This document shows, piece by piece, positions 25,648 to 33,309 of a stretch of DNA of 50,742 bases. Each line of letters opens with the position of its first letter. Positions within the stretch are counted from its first letter, which is position 1. Under the pieces are notes generated by a model, which saw only the letters and a list, made by a program, of their open reading frames with translations, did not search any database and was not told where the DNA came from. Made by a program: the position numbers and the translations under genes. The stretch lies in contig JAUWOV010000001.1 in assembly GCA_030611945.1 (NCBI GenBank), positions 1 through 50,742 on the forward strand. The letters are read 5' to 3'. This DNA is from a bacterium (lineage in GTDB: Bacteria > JAHJDO01).

Positions 25648-26619
25648 CTAAAAATTCACTATATCTGTAAATACATTCTCCATAACTGTGCTTGGATCAG
25701 GTTCAGGACTATTGATTGCAAACTCAACTGCATCATCCGCTTCTTTATCAATAACCTTTTCTATTTCATCAAGTTCATTTTTAGATAGTTCTTTTTCGTC
25801 CAGAAAGTATTTTTTTAATGTCTTAATAGGACATTTTTCTTTCCATGCTTCTACTTCATCTTTTGTTCTATATAATTGAGGATCTCCTATCCAATGACCA
25901 AACCAACGATATGTTTTGCACTCAATCAATGTTGGTCCTTCGCCTTTTTTAGCGCGGGCTATGGCTTCTTCCATTACCTTATTTATTTCAAAAACATCAT
26001 TCCCATTTACTGTATGACCAGGGATATCATATGATTTTGACCGCACACTAATATCTTTTACTGAAGTGCTTTGTTTTACCGGTACTGAAATGCCGAATTC
26101 ATTATTTTCACAGACAAAAATTATTGGTAATTTCCAGATAGCGGCAAGATTTATACCTTCATGAAATGTTCCCTGATTTGATGCTCCATCCCCAAAAAAA
26201 GATACTGTTACCTGATCAGTTTTTTTTATAGAAGCAGCTAATGCGCCGCCAACTGCTATTGGTATTCCTCCTCCTACAATTGCATTTGCGCCAAGATTCC
26301 CTTTGCTCATATCAACAATATGCATTGATCCGCCACGGCCTTTACAAAAACCAGTTTCTTTTCCCATAAGTTCAGCCATAGCTTTTTTAAGGTCTCCGCC
26401 CTTTGCAATACAATGTCCATGCCCTCTATGTGTGCTTGTTATGTAATCCGTATCTCTAAGCAGGGAACATACTGTTGCCGCAATTGCTTCCTCTCCTATA
26501 TACAGATGTACTGAACCTCTGAGCTTATCACTTTCAAACAAGCTTAATGCCCGCTCCTCGAATTTTCTTATTCGAAGCATCGTTTTGTATATCCATATTA
26601 AACGCTCTTTATCTATCAT
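25648..26619 (-). CDS. E1 alpha subunit (acetoin/2-oxoacid dehydrogenase)
   Basis: The 323-residue thiamine-diphosphate enzyme has GHGHCIAKG, the GRGGSMHI and GNLGANAIVGGGIPIAVG blocks, and the TPP/Mg motif from FFGDGASNQG to VCENN. The pattern is closest to acetoin dehydrogenase alpha (AcoA) in my judgement. It would decarboxylate a 2-oxoacid or cleave acetoin and load the acyl group onto E2. I start at ATG 26619 (MIDKERLIW) with GCAGGAGAT 6 bases upstream; a longer frame from 26685 overlaps the sucD-like gene and starts with a non-family extension. Confidence 0.92.
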   Translation of the reverse strand: MIDKERLIWIYKTMLRIRKFEERALSLFESDKLRGSVHLYIGEEAIAATVCSLLRDTDYITSTHRGHGHCIAKGGDLKKAMAELMGKETGFCKGRGGSMHIVDMSKGNLGANAIVGGGIPIAVGGALAASIKKTDQVTVSFFGDGASNQGTFHEGINLAAIWKLPIIFVCENNEFGISVPVKQSTSVKDISVRSKSYDIPGHTVNGNDVFEINKVMEEAIARAKKGEGPTLIECKTYRWFGHWIGDPQLYRTKDEVEAWKEKCPIKTLKKYFLDEKELSKNELDEIEKVIDKEADDAVEFAINSPEPDPSTVMENVFTDIVNF

Positions 26620-26635
26620 CTTATATCTCCTGCTT

Positions 26636-27505
26636 TTAAAGTAATCTTTTGCAAATATCAACAATATCCATAGCGCTTTCTGCAATATGTACTCCGGCTT
26701 CTCTTAATTTATCTTCTTTATTTTCTGCGCTGCCTGTACCATCCGATGCGACGATTGCTCCTGCATGTCCCATGCTTCTTTCTTTTGGTGCATTCTTTCC
26801 TGCTATTAAAGAAACGCATGGTTTTGTTATATGCTTTTTAATGTGATCAGCTGCTTTTTCTTCTTCTATTCCTCCAATCTCACCGATCAATACAATGACT
26901 TTTGTCTGATCATCTTTCTGATAAAATGGCAACAGTTCAGAAAACGTTGACCCTGGTATCATATCTCCGCCAATACCAATACATGTTGACTGCCCGATAT
27001 TGCTGTTAGTCATCATAAAAACAGTCTCATAACAATTGGTTGCGCTTCTTGACATGATTCCTACATTTCCTTTTGAAAAAATTCTATGCGCCATAAAACC
27101 CGCTTTTGCTTTTCCGGGGGATATAATGCCAAATGAATTCGGTCCTATAACTCTGGAAACGGAATATTTTAATAGATTTTTTATCTTCATCATATCGTGT
27201 ACAGGAACATGTTCTGCAACTGTTATTATTTGAGGAATGTCTGCATCAATCGCCTCAAGTATAGCTTGGTATGTAAATAATGGCGGAACAAATAAAACAG
27301 TTGTATCTGCTCCGGTATCTTCAAAGGCTTCTTTTACAGTATCGTATACAGGAACACCATGAACGGTTTCTCCGCCTCTTCCTGGCGTTACACCCGCTGC
27401 AATATTTGATCTATACTCCAGCATTTGTTTAGTATGAAAACTTCCCTCTCTTCCTGTAATTCCCTGTACAATTATTTTTGAATTTTCATCTATTAAAATA
27501 CTCAT
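26636..27505 (-). CDS. SucD-like alpha subunit of an ADP-forming acyl-CoA ligase
   Basis: The 289-residue protein has the CoA-binding Rossmann part (VQGITGREGSFHTKQM, GRGGETVHGVPVYDTV) and the ligase part with the phosphorylated histidine H247 in SMGHAGAIV. Succinyl-CoA synthetase normally reads GPNCPGIITPG; here it is GPNSFGIISPGKAKAGF (121-137), so the CoA/acyl pocket departs from the succinate enzyme. With SucC it would convert acyl-CoA plus ADP and phosphate to acid plus ATP. Operon partners (acylating aldehyde dehydrogenase, E1/E2) suggest an acetyl-CoA or other acyl-CoA substrate. It overlaps sucC by 4 bases. Confidence 0.9.
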   Translation of the reverse strand: MSILIDENSKIIVQGITGREGSFHTKQMLEYRSNIAAGVTPGRGGETVHGVPVYDTVKEAFEDTGADTTVLFVPPLFTYQAILEAIDADIPQIITVAEHVPVHDMMKIKNLLKYSVSRVIGPNSFGIISPGKAKAGFMAHRIFSKGNVGIMSRSATNCYETVFMMTNSNIGQSTCIGIGGDMIPGSTFSELLPFYQKDDQTKVIVLIGEIGGIEEEKAADHIKKHITKPCVSLIAGKNAPKERSMGHAGAIVASDGTGSAENKEDKLREAGVHIAESAMDIVDICKRLL

Positions 27506-28647
27506 ATAACTTCCATCTTTGCAACAACCGCTTTCACGCCTTCTCTAACGTTATCAACGCTTATGATACCTTTAACGGTATTAATAATTTCCATGCCCTT
27601 ATCTTTATTTGTACCTTCTATCCTTACAATTACGGTCTTTTTTGAAGATAGTGACTCAACCGCCTTCTTAATGCCGGAAGCAATTTCGTCGCAGCGAGTG
27701 ATCCCGCCAAAAATATTTACAAACAAAAGATCAATATCTTTATTTGATAGAATAATTCGTATGCCTTCAGCTACTCTATCAGCAGTAGCGCCTCCTCCTA
27801 TGTCCAAAACCGCGCCAACCTTAATCCCTTCTTTTGATATTAAATCAATACATGACATGATCATACCAGAGCCATTACTCATTACTGCAACTTTTCCATA
27901 TTCTTCAATTGGTATGTATAGAAACTTGAATTTTCTAGCCTCTTTTACAAGAGCTTCTTCATTAAGTTCTTCTCTGAAATTTAATATTTGTTCCTGACGG
28001 GGAAGAGCGCTGTCATCTATTGTTATCTTGCCGTCAAGCGCTATAAACTCATTTTTCCCGTTTATTGCCAGAGGATTAATTTCAACCAGCATGCAGTCTC
28101 TTTGTATAAAAAGCTCATAAAGATTTTTTACTACAGGAAATAATCTTTCCTCTAAATTTAGATCAAGATTGGATTTTTTTAAAATATATTTAATATTATA
28201 TCTTTGAATACCTAAAAGTGGATTGATTGGAATTTTGATAATTGAATCAGGATCATCTTTTGCAGCCTGCTCAATATCAATACCTCCATTTGCGCTAAAA
28301 ATAAGTACTGGCTTTTGATAATCCCGATCGAGCATTATACTTAAATAACATTCTTTTATGGGATTCGCCTTTTGTACAATTAGAAGCTTATTTACATCCA
28401 TTCCCTTTAATTTACTATGAAGCAATTCTTTACATATTTTCTTTGCTTCGTCTGGAGAATTTGCAAACTTTATTCCCCCTGCTTTACCACGACCTCCAAT
28501 TTGCACTTGAGCTTTAACAACTCTGGGATAGTCTATATTGTTTAATTTTTCATCAAGCTTATCAAGACTATCAATCACTATACCATCAGGTGTTGGCACA
28601 TTATGCGCTTTATATAACGCATGCGCCATATATTCCAATAATTTCAA
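27502..28647 (-). CDS. SucC-like beta subunit of an ADP-forming acyl-CoA ligase
   Basis: The 381-residue protein has an ATP-grasp domain (VVKAQVQIGGRGKAGGI, LVEINPLAI, ALDGKITIDD) and the C-terminal ligase domain (DIGGGATADRVAEGI, LFVNIFGGITRCDEIA, VIVRIEGTNKDKG). These are the standard SucC motifs. Order aldehyde dehydrogenase-SucC-SucD in one operon is unusual for a TCA-cycle enzyme and fits a catabolic role in making ATP from acyl-CoA. Three bases separate it from the aldehyde dehydrogenase. Confidence 0.92.
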   Translation of the reverse strand: MKLLEYMAHALYKAHNVPTPDGIVIDSLDKLDEKLNNIDYPRVVKAQVQIGGRGKAGGIKFANSPDEAKKICKELLHSKLKGMDVNKLLIVQKANPIKECYLSIMLDRDYQKPVLIFSANGGIDIEQAAKDDPDSIIKIPINPLLGIQRYNIKYILKKSNLDLNLEERLFPVVKNLYELFIQRDCMLVEINPLAINGKNEFIALDGKITIDDSALPRQEQILNFREELNEEALVKEARKFKFLYIPIEEYGKVAVMSNGSGMIMSCIDLISKEGIKVGAVLDIGGGATADRVAEGIRIILSNKDIDLLFVNIFGGITRCDEIASGIKKAVESLSSKKTVIVRIEGTNKDKGMEIINTVKGIISVDNVREGVKAVVAKMEVI

Positions 28648-28650
28648 TTA

Positions 28651-30015
28651 TTACCCCCATAATTCCTGATCTGTCGGCACTTTATTATCTTCCATGAGAT
28701 AAGCTATTCTTGTAATATTCATTAAGTGTTTAAACGTAAAATTTTCAGAAATACTGTTATTGCCCCATGTTCCGCATCCAAGTGTTGTTGTCGGAGCAAG
28801 ACCATTAAAAAAACTTCCGCCAACCATTTTTGAACTTATTTGATTCACAAGCAATCTGCTAACAGTTAAGTTTAGTCCTGCATATTCTATATTCTCTTTA
28901 TTATTTGAATGAATTACTGCAGAATGTCCTGCTCCTTCTACGTTTAAATTCCCTTGCGCTATTTCTATAGCCTCTTCAAACGTTTTATATTTATAAGCTG
29001 TTATAACCGGACACATTTTTTCTTTGCTAAGAATATCATTCTTGCCATATCCATCTCCTTCCACAAGTATTACCTGAGTATCACCAGGAATATCAATACC
29101 TGCAAGTTCACCTATTATTTCTACTGACTGCCCAACTGCTTTAGATGAAAAAGCGCCTTCTTCTGTCCACAAAGTTTTTCTTATTTTTTCTTTATCTTCA
29201 TTATTATTAATAAAAAATGTTTTTTGATTTTTAAATTCGTTTATTACAGCATCATAATCATCTTCATGTACTATTATTGATTGTTCACCGGAACAAATAA
29301 TGCCGTTATCAAAAATACGACCTTCAATAATTTTAGAAGTTGCTTCAGCAATGTTTACATTTCTGTCAATAATACACTGCACATTGCCAGCGCCAACTCC
29401 ATAAGAAGGTTTCCCGCTTGAATATGCTGCCTTTACCATACCCATTCCTCCTGTTGCAACAATAACATCTACCTTTCGCATTAATTCTAATGTTAGTTCT
29501 TTAGAAGGTTCTTCTATAACCTGTATTAAATTTTCCGGGATATTAAGTAATTTCAAAGCTTCATTCCATTCATCAACAAGAGCTTTTGCGCAGTTTTTTG
29601 CCCGCGGGTGAGGGGCTATTATAATTGAATTATATGCTTTTACTGCAAACATAGCATTGCATAAAGGGGTAACAATCGGGTTAGTACAAGGAGTAATTGC
29701 TCCTACAACTCCAACAGGTTTTGCTATTTCAATAATACCTGTTGTTTCGTCACGATTTATAATTCCTCTTGTTTTTTTCCCCTTAACGCTATGAAATAAT
29801 ATTTTTGATTTTCCTCGTTTTTTTAATACTTTATGTTCGTAAACACCCATTCGTGTTTCATCCACAGCCATCCTTGCCCATTTTTCTGCGCCGTCAAATA
29901 CAATTTTTGCAAGAGTAAGAAGAATTTGTTCTATTTGATCTTCTTTCAAAGACTGTAGCTCTGCCTGTGCTTTTTTTGATCTTCCTATCAATCTTTTAAT
30001 GTATGAATTTTCCAT
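28651..30015 (-). CDS. CoA-acylating aldehyde dehydrogenase
   Basis: The 454-residue protein belongs to the acylating branch (EutE/PduP/AdhE N-terminal domain type). GAITPCTNPIVTPLCN (105-120), IIIAPHPRAKNCAK, VDVIVATGGMGMVKAAYSSG and the catalytic C241 in DNGIICSGEQS are all characteristic of CoA-acylating enzymes rather than hydrolytic ones. It would turn an aldehyde plus CoA and NAD+ into acyl-CoA. Acetaldehyde, propionaldehyde, succinate semialdehyde and sulfoacetaldehyde are all known substrates in this clade. It is the first enzyme gene after the regulator, sharing one base with its stop (TAATG). Confidence 0.9.
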   Translation of the reverse strand: MENSYIKRLIGRSKKAQAELQSLKEDQIEQILLTLAKIVFDGAEKWARMAVDETRMGVYEHKVLKKRGKSKILFHSVKGKKTRGIINRDETTGIIEIAKPVGVVGAITPCTNPIVTPLCNAMFAVKAYNSIIIAPHPRAKNCAKALVDEWNEALKLLNIPENLIQVIEEPSKELTLELMRKVDVIVATGGMGMVKAAYSSGKPSYGVGAGNVQCIIDRNVNIAEATSKIIEGRIFDNGIICSGEQSIIVHEDDYDAVINEFKNQKTFFINNNEDKEKIRKTLWTEEGAFSSKAVGQSVEIIGELAGIDIPGDTQVILVEGDGYGKNDILSKEKMCPVITAYKYKTFEEAIEIAQGNLNVEGAGHSAVIHSNNKENIEYAGLNLTVSRLLVNQISSKMVGGSFFNGLAPTTTLGCGTWGNNSISENFTFKHLMNITRIAYLMEDNKVPTDQELWG

Positions 30016-30704
30016 TATTTCTCCCGATTATAAATTTTATATGCATTTTCAAGATGATTCTGCATTTCGTTTTTTGCGGTTTCTGAATCTTGCTGTAATA
30101 CAGCATTATATATCTTTTGATGCTGATTCCTTGCTATTTCCAAGCCGTCATTCTTTAAGGTTATTAATCTTAATTTTTTTTGCAGTGATAACAATGGTTT
30201 TGTAATTAATAAAAAAATTTCGTTTTTACATGCATAGACTAAAGAAGTATGAAATTCCAGATCAAGGCACGCAGCATCAGATATATTTTTACAAGTATTC
30301 AATGACTTAATAATACTGAGCATACGATCTATATCATTCTGTTCTCTGTTTTGCGCTGCAAGATAAGCAATTCCGGGTTCATAAATTAAACGAGCCTGCA
30401 TTATTGAATCATTGGAAGTGTTGTTTCTTTGAAGATGCATTTCAATTATATCCTGCGCCATTTCAACTTTTGGATTTGCAACGATTGTACCAGACCCCTG
30501 AACAACTTTTACCAGTCCAATAGCTTGCAATGATTTCATTACTTCACGAAGGATATTTCTGCTTATTTGAAGCTGCTCACAAAGTTCATTTTCAGTAGGT
30601 AATTTTTCTCCTAGTTTATATTTGTCTTTCATAATTATGTTTTTTATGTTTGTAAAGGCGAGATTGTGCAGGGAATTACTTTTAATTGGTTGTAAAAGCG
30701 TCAT
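30015..30704 (-). CDS. GntR-family (FCD) transcriptional regulator
   Basis: The 229-residue protein has a GntR winged helix (about 10-78: LGEKLPTENELCEQLQISR, NILREVMKSLQAIGLVKVVQGSGT) and a C-terminal FCD ligand domain with the metal-binding pattern DLEFHTSL, NQHQKIYNAV and NEMQNHLE. FCD regulators sense small acids or sugar acids and repress catabolic operons. It is the first gene of the minus-strand operon and has a good promoter and a palindrome at its transcription start, so it probably represses itself and all 14 genes behind it. Confidence 0.9.
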   Translation of the reverse strand: MTLLQPIKSNSLHNLAFTNIKNIIMKDKYKLGEKLPTENELCEQLQISRNILREVMKSLQAIGLVKVVQGSGTIVANPKVEMAQDIIEMHLQRNNTSNDSIMQARLIYEPGIAYLAAQNREQNDIDRMLSIIKSLNTCKNISDAACLDLEFHTSLVYACKNEIFLLITKPLLSLQKKLRLITLKNDGLEIARNQHQKIYNAVLQQDSETAKNEMQNHLENAYKIYNREK

Positions 30705-30714
30705 AACAATTCAT

Positions 30715-30764
30715 CCTATGATAGTATCATGGGATATTGTGAGCGTTTTTAAGAGATATGTCAA
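30715..30764 (-). promoter_or_regulatory. Operon promoter with GntR-type palindromic operator
   Basis: On the minus strand TTGACA (30764-30759), a 17-bp spacer and CACAAT (30741-30736) form the promoter; the start site falls near 30729. There the perfect palindrome ATGATA-G-TATCAT (30718-30730) is extended by CC/GG to 30715-30733 with one mismatch. Position at +1, its size and the adjacent GntR gene make this a likely autoregulatory operator. A second palindrome ATGAAATTTCAT (30789-30800) overlaps the upstream gene's stop. Confidence 0.65.
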
Positions 30765-30796
30765 GAACTTTTAGCCACAAAATTGGAAATGAAATT

Positions 30797-31852
30797 TCAT
30801 AGAGCTTCAGCGATGGCTTTACCAACTTCTTGTGTGCTTGCTTTACCGCCTATGTCCCTGGTGCATGGTCCGTTATCTAACACAGTTTCAATAGCGGAGA
30901 CTATCGCGTCAGCAGCATCTTTGTGCCCAAGATGCTCTAACATCATTGCGCCTGCCCAGATCTGTCCTATCGGGTTGGCGATATTCTGTCCATAGATGTC
31001 CGGAGCAGATCCGTGCACCGGCTCAAACATTGATGGAAATTCTCGCTCCGGATTGAGATTAGCCGATGGCGCGATGGCAATTGTGCCGGTACATGCCGGT
31101 CCAAGGTCTGAGAGAATGTCCCCGAACAGGTTGGAGCCTACCACAACGTCAAAGCGGTCCGGATTGAGAACGAATTGTGCGGTAAGTATGTCAATATGAT
31201 ATTGGTCAATCTTCACATCCGGATACTTCTCAGACATCGCTTGTACACGTTTGTCCCAGTAAGGCATTGAGACGAAAATGCCATTCGATTTTGTAGCAGA
31301 GGTAAGGTGTTTTTTCGGTCGTGTACGGGCTAACTCAAACGCATACCGCAAGATACGATCCACACCGCGACGCGTGAAGATGCTTTCCTGAACAACAAGT
31401 TCAAAGTCAGTGTCTTCAAAGCTCATACCGCCAAGAGAGGAATATTCGCCTTCAGTGTTTTCCCGCACGACAATAAAGTCAATGTCACCGGGTTTGCGTC
31501 TGCGCAAAGGTGATTGAATTCCATGCATAAGCCGCACCGGGCGAATATTGGCATACTGCTGGAAGCCGCGACGGATATTTATCAGCAGTCCCCACAAAGA
31601 AATGTGATCAGGAACACCGGGAAAGCCAACAGCACCTAGAAAAACAGCATCGTGCCGGCGGATAAGTTCAAGTCCATCCTTCGGCATCATTCGACCGTGT
31701 TTCTTGTAATACTCACAATTCCACGGCAGCTCATCCCAGTGGAACCGGATATCGAACTTAATACCCACCGTCTCCAGCACCCGGATACCTTCAGGCATCA
31801 CTTCCTTACCGATCCCATCACCAGCAATCACAGCAATGTTATATCTACTCAT
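30797..31852 (-). CDS. Tartrate dehydrogenase / D-malate dehydrogenase (decarboxylating)
   Basis: The 351-residue protein is in the isocitrate/isopropylmalate dehydrogenase superfamily. AGDGIGKEVMPEG, the FHWDELPWNCEYYKKHG segment, LWGLLINIRRGFQQYANIRP and VRENTEGEYSSLGG match the tartrate dehydrogenase/DmlA clade. The metal site is in GSNLFGDILSDLG and the NAD part in FEPVHGSAPDIYG. It would make pyruvate from D-malate or act on tartrate. It is upstream of the GntR operon on the same strand. GC-rich wobble bases differ from neighbours, suggesting recent acquisition. The RBS GGAGAAAG lies before the start. Confidence 0.85.
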   Translation of the reverse strand: MSRYNIAVIAGDGIGKEVMPEGIRVLETVGIKFDIRFHWDELPWNCEYYKKHGRMMPKDGLELIRRHDAVFLGAVGFPGVPDHISLWGLLINIRRGFQQYANIRPVRLMHGIQSPLRRRKPGDIDFIVVRENTEGEYSSLGGMSFEDTDFELVVQESIFTRRGVDRILRYAFELARTRPKKHLTSATKSNGIFVSMPYWDKRVQAMSEKYPDVKIDQYHIDILTAQFVLNPDRFDVVVGSNLFGDILSDLGPACTGTIAIAPSANLNPEREFPSMFEPVHGSAPDIYGQNIANPIGQIWAGAMMLEHLGHKDAADAIVSAIETVLDNGPCTRDIGGKASTQEVGKAIAEAL

Positions 31853-31973
31853 AATCTTTCTCCAATTAAATTAAGTACAATGACCAAACTTTAGCGACAC
31901 CATACCCCAAATTATTTAAGACTTCAACAGGAATATACAAAAACACGTATTCAGCGCTTGATTTATTTATTTC

Positions 31974-32022
31974 TGGACAATTTGTAAATTCAATTGACAA
32001 ACTGTCCAAAGCATGTTATTGT
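31974..32022 (+). promoter_or_regulatory. Promoter and dyad upstream of the second DUF4143 ATPase
   Basis: TTGACA (31994-31999), 17 bp and TATTGT (32017-32022) form a promoter ending 8 bases before ATG 32031. A dyad with 12-bp arms and one mismatch, TGGACAATTTGT (31974-31985) and ACAAACTGTCCA (31997-32008), overlaps the -35 box and looks like an operator. A TGGACAA half site also occurs on the minus strand upstream of the first ATPase. Confidence 0.6.
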
Positions 32023-32030
32023 TTTTTGTC

Positions 32031-33227
32031 ATGATATACAGAACGATTACTAAGAAACTAGTTTCAATGGCGCGATATTTTCCTGCAGTTGGTGTTATCG
32101 GTCCACGTCAGTCCGGCAAAACAACGCTTGTGAAAGCTTCCTTTCCAAATAAACCCTACGTTTCGTTAGAAGACCCAGCCAACCGTGAATATGCCATGAA
32201 CGATCCGCGCGGTTTTTTGGATGAATATCCCAATGGAGCAATAATAGACGAAATCCAAAGAGTTCCCGACCTATTCTCGTACTTACAGGGAATACTTGAC
32301 GAAAAGAATATTCCCGGATTATTTATTCTTACAGGATCGCAGCATTTTTTAATGATGGAAAATATTTCTCAAACACTTGCCGGTCGTATATCTTTATTGA
32401 AACTGCTCCCATTTTCTCTTGAAGAATTATACAAAGCAGGCTTCAAACACGATACTTACGAAGATTACATATATACAGGGTTTTATCCGCGAATCTATGA
32501 TAAGAATGTTCCTGCTCAGGTATGGCATACCAATTATATCCAAACATATGTAGAAAGAGATATACGTATGATAAAAAATGTTCACGACATTAACGCTTTT
32601 CAAACATTTTTAAAGATGTGCGCTTCCAGGATAGGTCAACTGCTTAATCTCTCATCGCTTGCTGATGACTGTGGAATAACTCACAACACGGCAAAAGCAT
32701 GGTTATCTGTACTGGAGACAAGTTTTGTTATTTTCCTTCTACGACCTCACTACAAAAATTTTAAAAAACGCCTTGTAAAAATGCCGAAACTATATTTTTA
32801 TGACACAGGCATTGCTTGCTTCCTGCTTGATATACAAAACAGGAAACAGCTGACTAATCATGCTTTAAGGGGGAATCTCTTTGAGTCATTTATTATATCC
32901 GAATTTGTTAAATATAGATACAATAAAGCGCAGGAACATAATTTTTATTTTTGGAGGGACAAGACAGGACATGAGATAGATTTGATAATTTCAAAGAATG
33001 ATCGGCTTATACCTGTTGAAATTAAATCGGGGAAAACACCAACAGAAGATTACTTCAGGAATATTCTGTACTGGAACAAGATATCCGGTGGGGAGGCAGG
33101 CAATTCTATTGTAATATATGGCGGTACTCAGAAACAGGAACGATCATCAGGCAAGATTATTCCATGGAAATATCTTACCAAAATCAGCGCAAAAACAGGT
33201 TCCTTTGCTCGCCTGAACGTATTGTAA
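32031..33227 (+). CDS. DUF4143-type AAA ATPase (second copy)
   Basis: The 398-residue protein has Walker A GPRQSGKTTL (24-33), Walker B AIIDEIQRVPD, LTGSQHFLMM and a C-terminal DUF4143 part with the nuclease-like TGHEIDLIISK and VEIKSGKTP motifs. It is a distant relative of the ATPase at 8025-9146, not a recent duplicate. I choose ATG 32031 (MIYRTITKK) over the in-frame ATG 32013, because the -10 box ends 8 bases before 32031 and there is no ribosome binding site for either; this implies a leaderless mRNA. Cellular role unknown. Confidence 0.88.
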   Translation: MIYRTITKKLVSMARYFPAVGVIGPRQSGKTTLVKASFPNKPYVSLEDPANREYAMNDPRGFLDEYPNGAIIDEIQRVPDLFSYLQGILDEKNIPGLFILTGSQHFLMMENISQTLAGRISLLKLLPFSLEELYKAGFKHDTYEDYIYTGFYPRIYDKNVPAQVWHTNYIQTYVERDIRMIKNVHDINAFQTFLKMCASRIGQLLNLSSLADDCGITHNTAKAWLSVLETSFVIFLLRPHYKNFKKRLVKMPKLYFYDTGIACFLLDIQNRKQLTNHALRGNLFESFIISEFVKYRYNKAQEHNFYFWRDKTGHEIDLIISKNDRLIPVEIKSGKTPTEDYFRNILYWNKISGGEAGNSIVIYGGTQKQERSSGKIIPWKYLTKISAKTGSFARLNVL

Positions 33228-33247
33228 ATAAATTAAACTCACCCTGA

Positions 33248-33267
33248 CCCTCTCTTGACAGAGAGGG
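33248..33267. repeat. Short hairpin in the M16 gene leader
   Basis: CCCTCTC, a 6-base loop TTGACA and GAGAGGG form a perfect 7-bp stem preceded by CACCCTGA. No T run follows, so it is not a good terminator. Similar CACCCTGACCCTCTC words recur as small dispersed repeats in many AT-rich candidate-phylum genomes, from general recollection. Confidence 0.5.
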
Positions 33268-33309
33268 AAAATGGAAATTCTTATACTATTAAATTACAGG
33301 AGGATTGAT

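Noticed and set aside
8025-33227. The two DUF4143 ATPases as borders of one composite mobile element
   Set aside because: They are divergent in sequence, in opposite orientation, and the housekeeping-type dacA lies within; no terminal repeats were found.
33248-33267. Hairpin before the M16 gene as a terminator for the ATPase
   Set aside because: The stem is only 7 bp and is followed by AAAATGG, not a T run.
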